Shown here piece by piece: positions 59,035 to 64,000 of a stretch of DNA of 64,000 nucleotides (the stretch's first letter is position 1; each line of letters starts with the position of its first letter). The stretch covers positions 39,356 to 103,355 of the forward strand of contig JAFZIK010000004.1 of NCBI GenBank assembly GCA_017554405.1, given 5' to 3'. This stretch comes from Clostridia bacterium. GTDB taxonomy: Bacteria; Bacillota; Clostridia; Oscillospirales; Acutalibacteraceae. The translations under genes were made by a program, and so were the position numbers. Under the pieces are notes generated by a model. That model was not told the DNA's origin. It was given only the letters and a program-made list of their open reading frames with translations, and searched no databases.

Positions 59035-60822
59035 TTATACTATCGGCTCGAAGTCGGCGGCACCGTGCTTACAAAGCGGGCAGATAAAGTCATCCGGAAG
59101 CTCATCGCCCTCGTAAACGTAGCCGCATATCTTGCAAACGAAGCCCTTTTTGCCGCCCGTTTCGGGCTTTGGCTTAACGTTTTTCTGATAATAGGTGTAG
59201 GTCATGGTCTCGCGGTCGGAGATAACGCGCGCCTCGGTGACCGAGCAGATAAACATACCGTGGGTATCGAGGTCAACGTAATCCTCCACCTTTAAGGACA
59301 TAAACGAGTTTATATACTGCTTGAGGAAAACAAGTCCGTTACCGCTTCTTAGCACTTCCTCGCCCTCAAACTTGTTTTTGACCCTGCCGCTTACGAAGCC
59401 GAACCGCTCGAACACGCCAAACGGCGCGTCAACAGACAGGCAGTTTACGTTCATAACGCCGGTTTGCTTAATGATATGATGCGAATAGTTCTGCTTGTTT
59501 ATCGTAACGGCTATGCGGTTAGGCGTATTCGTTACCTGCGATACGGTGTTGACTATGAGCCCGTTATCGCGCGAACCGTCGGAACTCGTTACAACGTAAA
59601 GCCCGTAGCCTATATTGAACAGCGCGGTAAGGTCGTTTTTATCCGCCTTTTTATCGTCCATCGCGATATAATCCTTGCAAAGCTCTTTGGCGAGAGCTTC
59701 AAGCTGTTCTTTGTTTTCGGCGGTCATAGCCGACTTAATTGTAACGGTATCGATTATATCAAGGTTTTTGCTCTTTTCGAGCATACCCTTCATAACCTTG
59801 CCCGCCATAGGTGCCCAGGTGCCGTTTTCGATGAGCGCCACCGTTTTGTTCTGGAAGTTGCGCTCGGTAAGCCAGCTAATAAACTGATGCATAAAGGGGA
59901 ATATTTCGGAATTGTAGGTGGTGGTGGCAAGCACTATCTTGCCGTAACGGAAAGCATCCTCCACCGCCTCCGCCATATCACAGCGGGCAAGATCGTTAAC
60001 TGCCACCTTGGGGCAACCGTTATCCTTTAACTTTTCGGCTAAATATTCTACCGCTTTTTTGGTGTTGCCGTAAACCGAGGTATAGCAAATAACAACGCCC
60101 TCGCTCTCAACCCCGTAAGACGACCATATATTATAAAGGTTAAGGTAGTATCCGAGGTTTTCTTTTAATACCGGGCCGTGCAAGGGACAGATGATCTCGA
60201 TATCAAGTCCGGCGGCTTTTTTTAACACCGCCCCGACCTGCGCGCCGTATTTGCCCACTATGCCGAAATAATAGCGCCTTGCCTCGCAAGCCCAGTCCTC
60301 ATCCGCATCGGTGGCGCCGAATTTGCCGAAGCCGTCCGCCGAAAAGAGCACCTTATCGGTTTTATCGTAGGTCATAATTACCTCAGGCCAATGCACCATC
60401 GGCGCGGTTATAAAGGTAAGTTTATGTTTGCCTAAATCAAGCTCATCGCCCTCACCGACTATTATGGCTTTATCCGAAAGGTCCTTACCGAAGAACTGAC
60501 CAATCATTGTAAGCGCCTTGGCACTCGTTACTATCTTTGCCTCGGGGTAAACGTTTGTGAAATTAAGTATATTCGCCGAATGATCCGGCTCCATATGCTG
60601 AACTATAAGATAATCGGGCTTTCTGCCGGCGAGCGCGGCGCCTAAATTATCGAGCCATTCGTGGGTAAAATTCGCATCCACCGTATCAAGAACGGCTATC
60701 TTACCGTCCAGTATAATATAAGAATTATACGCCATACCGTTCGGCACTTCATACTGGCCCTCAAAAAGGTCGATCCTGCGGTCGTTTACGCCTATCCATC
60801 TTATATCCGCGGTTACTTTCAT
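59035..60822 (-). CDS. Flavodiiron protein with flavin reductase and rubredoxin domains
   Basis: The 595-residue protein is a flavodiiron NO/O2 reductase with two added domains. In order: a metallo-beta-lactamase-like diiron domain (about 30-240) with HMEPDHSAN and the other ligand motifs, a flavodoxin domain (about 255-390) with CYTSVYGNTKKAVEYL, a flavin reductase-like domain (about 400-540), and a C-terminal rubredoxin (about 550-595) with CKICGYVYEG and CPLCKHG. This permits electron input and O2 or NO reduction in one chain, a detoxifying protein in anaerobes. A sigma-A promoter is visible upstream. Confidence 0.93.
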   Translation of the reverse strand: MKVTADIRWIGVNDRRIDLFEGQYEVPNGMAYNSYIILDGKIAVLDTVDANFTHEWLDNLGAALAGRKPDYLIVQHMEPDHSANILNFTNVYPEAKIVTSAKALTMIGQFFGKDLSDKAIIVGEGDELDLGKHKLTFITAPMVHWPEVIMTYDKTDKVLFSADGFGKFGATDADEDWACEARRYYFGIVGKYGAQVGAVLKKAAGLDIEIICPLHGPVLKENLGYYLNLYNIWSSYGVESEGVVICYTSVYGNTKKAVEYLAEKLKDNGCPKVAVNDLARCDMAEAVEDAFRYGKIVLATTTYNSEIFPFMHQFISWLTERNFQNKTVALIENGTWAPMAGKVMKGMLEKSKNLDIIDTVTIKSAMTAENKEQLEALAKELCKDYIAMDDKKADKNDLTALFNIGYGLYVVTSSDGSRDNGLIVNTVSQVTNTPNRIAVTINKQNYSHHIIKQTGVMNVNCLSVDAPFGVFERFGFVSGRVKNKFEGEEVLRSGNGLVFLKQYINSFMSLKVEDYVDLDTHGMFICSVTEARVISDRETMTYTYYQKNVKPKPETGGKKGFVCKICGYVYEGDELPDDFICPLCKHGAADFEPIV

Positions 60823-60851
60823 ATCTCTGCTCCTTATGTTTATTTTATATT

Positions 60852-60880
60852 ATTGTAACAGGTTATCGCGCGCCTTTCAA
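60852..60880 (-). promoter_or_regulatory. Sigma-A promoter of the flavodiiron gene
   Basis: Minus-strand TTGAAA (60875-60880) and TACAAT (60852-60857) are 17 nt apart, 29 bp from the ATG, with AAGGAG just before the gene. Confidence 0.6.
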
Positions 60881-60894
60881 GATGGATCATTATA

Positions 60895-61803
60895 TTATTT
60901 GATCCTTTTGAAATTGCCGTAGGTTTCGGTAACTATTTCGGAAAAACCGAAGGTGTTATCGTATTCCGATAATATTTTTTTGAAATCGTATATCTGATGT
61001 TTATTTATAACGCAAAGCAGAATATCCTTTTTTTCTCCGGTGTAACTGCCAACGGCGGTAAGTTTGGTGCAGCTGTGCTTAAGCTCGGTCTTTACGCGAT
61101 CGGCTATTTCCTCGGGGTGGGTGGTGATCACGGTGAATTCATACGCTTTTTTGGTTCCTTTAAGGAAGTAATTGCCCACAAAACTTGAAATAAAGCAATA
61201 CATAACGCAAAGGCAGACCGGCAGGTAATCGTAAACCGTTTTGCCGTTTTCATCGGTTCTGGCATAAACGAAAAACGATGCCACCGCAACGGCGAGGTTA
61301 AGCGAAAAGGTCACCCAAAAGAAGTTCATTTCCGGTTTTTTGACACTTACGAATTTCGATATAACGTCGGTGCCGCCGGTGCTTGACTGGATAGAAAAAA
61401 GTATGCCGTAAATAGCGCCGCTTACAATACCGCTTAAAATAACCGGGAAAATAAGATTCTGCCCGTTTGCGTAATACTTAAAGCCGGAAATATCCATATT
61501 GCCGAGGATTATGTAAGCCACCGAATAGCAAGCTACGAAGCAAAAGGTCCTAACCGCGTATTTTTTGGCTACGGTGAAAAAAGCGATGATACAAAGCGGG
61601 ATATTTACAATAAGCGAAAAGTAACCTATGCTGAATCCCGTTTTATACTGGATCATAGTCGCAACGCCGTTAAGCCCCGCCGGCGCGTAATGGTTTTCCA
61701 CAATAAACAGTTGATAGTTAAAAGCCATTACGATTGCAAGCGCTATTATTAAGCCATATTCAAAAACGTTCTTTACTATCGGATATTTACCCGTGATCCC
61801 CAT
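60895..61803 (-). CDS. YitT-family membrane protein (DUF161/DUF2179)
   Basis: The 302-residue protein has about five or six membrane segments in its first 200 residues (FEYGLIIALAIVMAFNYQLF onward) and a C-terminal soluble DUF2179-type domain (about 220-300) containing KKAYEFTVITTHPEE and LCVINKHQIYDFKKIL. The YitT family is widespread in Firmicutes and of uncertain transport function. ATG at 61803 is used; the longer frame to 62034 would read across the tRNA gene. It lies 35 bp after the tRNA-Thr terminator. Confidence 0.8.
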   Translation of the reverse strand: MGITGKYPIVKNVFEYGLIIALAIVMAFNYQLFIVENHYAPAGLNGVATMIQYKTGFSIGYFSLIVNIPLCIIAFFTVAKKYAVRTFCFVACYSVAYIILGNMDISGFKYYANGQNLIFPVILSGIVSGAIYGILFSIQSSTGGTDVISKFVSVKKPEMNFFWVTFSLNLAVAVASFFVYARTDENGKTVYDYLPVCLCVMYCFISSFVGNYFLKGTKKAYEFTVITTHPEEIADRVKTELKHSCTKLTAVGSYTGEKKDILLCVINKHQIYDFKKILSEYDNTFGFSEIVTETYGNFKRIK

Positions 61804-61837
61804 AAATATCGCCCCAGACTTTGAATACTTAAAAAGT

Positions 61838-61869
61838 AAAATCCCTCTCACTTGCGTTCGAGGGATTTT
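61838..61869 (-). terminator. Terminator of tRNA-Thr
   Basis: AAAATCCCTC (61838-61847) and GAGGGATTTT (61860-61869) pair perfectly over 10 bp with a 12-nt loop. On the minus strand it follows the CCA end directly and is followed by TTTTAC and a further T-run. Confidence 0.8.
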
Positions 61870-61945
61870 TGGAGCTGCTAACCAGATTCGAACTGGTGAC
61901 CTCGTCCTTACCAAGGACGTGCTCTGCCTACTGAGCCATAGCAGC
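61870..61945 (-). tRNA. tRNA-Thr (anticodon GGU)
   Basis: Read on the minus strand the 76-nt gene has acceptor arms GCTGCTA/TAGCAGC, D-arm GGCTCAGTAGGCAGAGC, anticodon stem CGTCC/GGACG with loop TTGGTAA (anticodon GGT, reading ACC/ACU), T-arm ACCAG-TTCGAAT-CTGGT, discriminator T and an encoded CCA end. Confidence 0.95.
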
Positions 61946-61962
61946 ATTATCGCGGCTTGATT

Positions 61963-61991
61963 ATTATAGTATAGGTCCTCACTAAAGTCAA
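61963..61991 (-). promoter_or_regulatory. Strong sigma-A promoter of tRNA-Thr
   Basis: Minus-strand TTGACT (61986-61991) and TATAAT (61963-61968) are 17 nt apart, 17 bp before the 5' end of the tRNA gene. Confidence 0.75.
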
Positions 61992-62049
61992 GTAAAATTT
62001 GAAAGGTTAAAAAATAATCTGCCCGGACGGTCAATTATTCATCAACCGA

Positions 62050-62078
62050 TTGACTTTTTTGTAATTAAATGATATATT
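62050..62078 (+). promoter_or_regulatory. Probable sigma-A promoter of the cohesin-domain gene
   Basis: TTGACT (62050-62055) and TATATT (62073-62078) are separated by 17 nt, 33 bp upstream of the TTG start at 62112. Confidence 0.6.
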
Positions 62079-62111
62079 TATATGTGTATAAATATAACAG
62101 AGGTGTTGATT

Positions 62112-63167
62112 TTGAAAAAATCGGTTTCCATAATAGCCGTTTCGGTATGTATATGTCTTATACTCGTTGCCGCCTGCTTCTCGGTTTTCAGATTCGGTCT
62201 TAAAAAAGCCACGCTGGCAGTTTCAAGCGTTTCAGGCAATGCAGGAGATACCGTGGTGCTCCCGGTAAAGATCACGCGCAATCCCGGCGTTACCGATATC
62301 GCCTTCTCGCTGAGTTACGATACTTCAAAGCTGACCTACAAAAGCTTTTACCCTGTTATACTCAGCGGATGCGACGTGTTCGACCATTCATCGGAAGGCC
62401 GCATAACCTTTGCCAGCATCGATAACGGCGGCATTAAGGATACCGGCACTCTCGCCTACTTCACCTTTGCGATAAACGAAGGCGCGGATAACGGGGATAT
62501 ACCCGTAAACATAAAGAGTATAACCTTTAACGACAGCGACGGCGACCCGGTAAACGTTGCCGTAGGTTCAGGGAAAATAACGGTCACCTCCCCCTGCGAG
62601 GGCGACGGTCATTATTACCTGCCCGATGAAATGCTGGTAGCCCCCGATTGCCTTAACAAAGGACTTCAGCTTAAAACCTGCGAAAATTGCGGACACTCTG
62701 CTTTATCAACCGTTGCCCCGACCGGTCACGACTTTGAGAGCAGGTTTACCGCCGACGTTCCGGCGCAAAACGGCGAGCCCGGTATGATCTCTATGCATTG
62801 CAAGACCTGCGGCACCAAAACGAATATAATCATATATGATGACGGTAAGAATCTCGCGATCGATATGAACAATTCGCTGAATTTAAGCGTGGATACCCTT
62901 TCGAGATACGCATACTTTGTAAACGGCGGTAAGTCCTATCCGGACGTTTCGGATGAAGATATGACCGTTAAGCAGATACTTAATCCGAACCGACCCGCAA
63001 TAAACGATGACGGTTCGGTAAATATCGACGTTGCGACCGACGACGTGCTTACCCGCTTCTTCGGCGAGGATAAAAAAGGCGGGATCTACGGTTCGGTAAA
63101 ACGCGCCGCCATCGCGGAAGAAATACCGCTGAAGCTTCTTTTCAGACTTTTATCGGTTTTGCATTGA
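62112..63167 (+). CDS. Cohesin-domain surface protein
   Basis: The 351-residue protein has an N-terminal membrane segment (about 4-25) and a cohesin-like domain (about 34-165): GDTVVLPVKITRNPGVTDIAFSLSYD, KLTYKSFYPV, ITFASIDNGGIKDTGTLAYFTFAI and SGKITV. Cohesins bind dockerins in cellulosomes and related complexes. Two CxxC pairs (CENCG and CKTCG) follow at about 200-240, resembling zinc-ribbon or surface-protein motifs, and then an unknown C-terminal part. TTG at 62112 fits AGAGGTG upstream. No dockerin is seen in the window, so its partner is unknown. Confidence 0.8.
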   Translation: MKKSVSIIAVSVCICLILVAACFSVFRFGLKKATLAVSSVSGNAGDTVVLPVKITRNPGVTDIAFSLSYDTSKLTYKSFYPVILSGCDVFDHSSEGRITFASIDNGGIKDTGTLAYFTFAINEGADNGDIPVNIKSITFNDSDGDPVNVAVGSGKITVTSPCEGDGHYYLPDEMLVAPDCLNKGLQLKTCENCGHSALSTVAPTGHDFESRFTADVPAQNGEPGMISMHCKTCGTKTNIIIYDDGKNLAIDMNNSLNLSVDTLSRYAYFVNGGKSYPDVSDEDMTVKQILNPNRPAINDDGSVNIDVATDDVLTRFFGEDKKGGIYGSVKRAAIAEEIPLKLLFRLLSVLH

Positions 63168-63181
63168 TAAGATGAATTTTA

Positions 63182-63216
63182 AAACGCCGCTTCACTTTAA
63201 AGGTGAAGCGGCGTTT
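63182..63216. terminator. Bidirectional terminator between cohesin and GNAT genes
   Basis: A perfect 14-bp stem, AAACGCCGCTTCAC (63182-63195) with its complement (63203-63216) around a 7-nt loop, lies between the two convergent stops, with T-rich tails on both sides. Confidence 0.8.
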
Positions 63217-63217
63217 G

Positions 63218-63742
63218 TTATTTTGAAAGATCGATCAGGTATTTTTCAAGATATTCCTTTTCATCCGGCTCATAGGAGGTGGATACGTATACCCCGCCGC
63301 CCGAAAGAATGGTTTTTCTGCTGCCTATATTGGTATCGTTACAAAAGATAAGCACCTTATCTATGCCCAGCTTTTTGCATTTCGGCAAAGCGGTTTTAAG
63401 CATCAGGGAAGCATATCCCTTGCGGCGCTCGCTCGGAGCAACGGAATACCCGATATGCCCGCCGAAGTTTTCAAGATGATAGTTCAGAAAATGCCTTATC
63501 TGAAGCATTCCTACAATCTTTTCATCCTCTTCCCTTACGAATATGAACTGCGTTGCGGGGACCATACCTTCGGGGACGTTATCGGGGTCCTTAAAGAGGC
63601 GGCAGCGCTCTACCCACTTTTCCGGATCCTCAATAAGCCTTAGCCCGCCCGTTCCGTCCATTGAATCGCCGTTATCGAGGAACTCTTTTCTGTATGCCTT
63701 TATCTGTTCAAGATATTTTACGGTCGGTTCTATCAGTTTCAT
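63218..63742 (-). CDS. GNAT N-acetyltransferase
   Basis: The 174-residue protein is a GNAT-family enzyme with QFIFVREEDEKIVGMLQIR, GHIGYSVAPSERRKGYASLML (acetyl-CoA loop RRKGYA) and an end with GIDKVLIFCNDTNIGSRKTIL. The substrate is unknown; a ribosomal or amino-acid target is possible. I chose ATG at 63742, preceded by GGGGAGTG; the same frame stays open upstream to the window edge. Confidence 0.82.
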   Translation of the reverse strand: MKLIEPTVKYLEQIKAYRKEFLDNGDSMDGTGGLRLIEDPEKWVERCRLFKDPDNVPEGMVPATQFIFVREEDEKIVGMLQIRHFLNYHLENFGGHIGYSVAPSERRKGYASLMLKTALPKCKKLGIDKVLIFCNDTNIGSRKTILSGGGVYVSTSYEPDEKEYLEKYLIDLSK

Positions 63743-64000
63743 ACGGCACTCCCCATTTAAAGTATCGTTTTCCAATACCGCCTTGTAAGGCTGTTTTCCC
63801 CGGTGTGTGAATTCAAAGCCATAAGCATAGCGTGCGTATCCGAACTCGATTTTAGCGGGCGGATTTTGCGCTATGACTTCGTTAAAATACTCGGAAATCC
63901 GACAGGATTTCCTGTGTTTTTGCCTCGCATAGCCCCAAATTCGTTTTCCGATAAAATTCTGCGACCTTAAACGAGCGCGTTTTTGTGCAGAATTTTGCGC
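63743..64000 (-). other. Open frame continuing to the window edge, possible repeat element
   Basis: The minus-strand frame of the GNAT gene is open across all 86 codons to the edge, with no ATG or GTG and only a TTG at 63775. It encodes basic peptides such as RKSCRISEYFNEV and YARYAYGFEFTHRGK. The arms AAAATTCTGC (63953-63962) and GCAGAATTTT (63987-63996) form an inverted repeat. It may be a non-coding repeat that is open by chance, or the upstream part of a fused gene. Confidence 0.35.

Noticed and set aside
61804-62034. N-terminal extension of the YitT-like protein
   Set aside because: The extension would be read from the tRNA-Thr gene and its terminator; ATG at 61803 gives the usual family start.
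1-64000. CRISPR array or cas genes
   Set aside because: No set of short regularly spaced identical repeats was seen; the rlmD tails are spaced 0.67-1.2 kb apart and hold genes.

Overview
The window looks like chromosome from an endospore-forming, strictly anaerobic member of the Clostridia (an Oscillospiraceae/Ruminococcaceae-like gut organism is my inference; no 16S is present). Evidence for this is spoIIR, both dipicolinate synthase subunits, a three-gene spore germination receptor operon, the yigZ/dgt/dnaG/rpoD block, a rubredoxin-containing flavodiiron protein and a cohesin-domain surface protein. Coding is dense on both strands, genes often overlap by 4 bp, and TTG/GTG starts are frequent.

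Layout. 1-2373 (-): ftsX (cut by the window edge), ftsE and a CdaR/PucR-type regulator. 2540-8104 (-): operon murC-alaX-prmA-prfB-FKBP lipoprotein, closed by a terminator at 2494-2519. 8195-10783 (+): cca, then dpaA-dpaB for the spore solute dipicolinate. 10819-14133 (-): germinant receptor operon A-C-B with unusually short B and C subunits. 14241-18247 (-): nifS-thiI tRNA thiolation, an unknown membrane-anchored acidic protein and a small export protein, with a perfect inverted repeat inside the nifS promoter. 18437-23339 (+): mnmE-mnmG-rsmG-noc, an oriC-type block without its usual rnpA/yidC/parAB neighbours. 23504-29770 (-): yigZ, dgt-dnaG-rpoD, an unknown gene, ttcA-like and rpmE. 29966-31850 (-): an AT-rich DNA methyltransferase plus probable restriction enzyme, apparently acquired. 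31926-33431 (-): spoIIR and ispE. 33584-47967 (+): a long run of tightly packed genes from lepA and murD through two M42 peptidases, a methionine gamma-lyase-like enzyme, MGMT and pcrA to rlmD. 47968-52458 (+): accessory region. 52500-58973 (+): nucleoside phosphorylase, AlkD-like, HD-GYP, EEP phosphodiesterase, PAP2 and a GH36 enzyme. 59035-63742: four-domain flavodiiron protein, YitT-like protein, tRNA-Thr, cohesin protein and a GNAT.

The most striking region is 47902-50505. The 3' end of rlmD, encoding the C-terminal peptide around HVE(C/T)V, recurs three more times downstream. Each pair of consecutive copies brackets one short foreign-looking gene: a transglutaminase-like protein, then two acetyltransferases. 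Two copies sit in a longer module sharing a 32-nt perfect repeat, and each copy can fold as an imperfect hairpin with one bulged base. This resembles a gene-cassette array built at the end of a housekeeping gene, with no recombinase in the window. It is followed by a dense cluster of GAATTG-associated hairpins and a methyltransferase.

Other points of interest are a tRNA top-half-like hairpin at 42368-42399, a palindrome over the rpmE promoter, a hairpin holding the spoIIR ribosome binding site, prfB without the usual programmed frameshift, and an HPr-like protein lacking the phosphorylatable histidine. Everything here was read by eye; no database search or folding computation was run.
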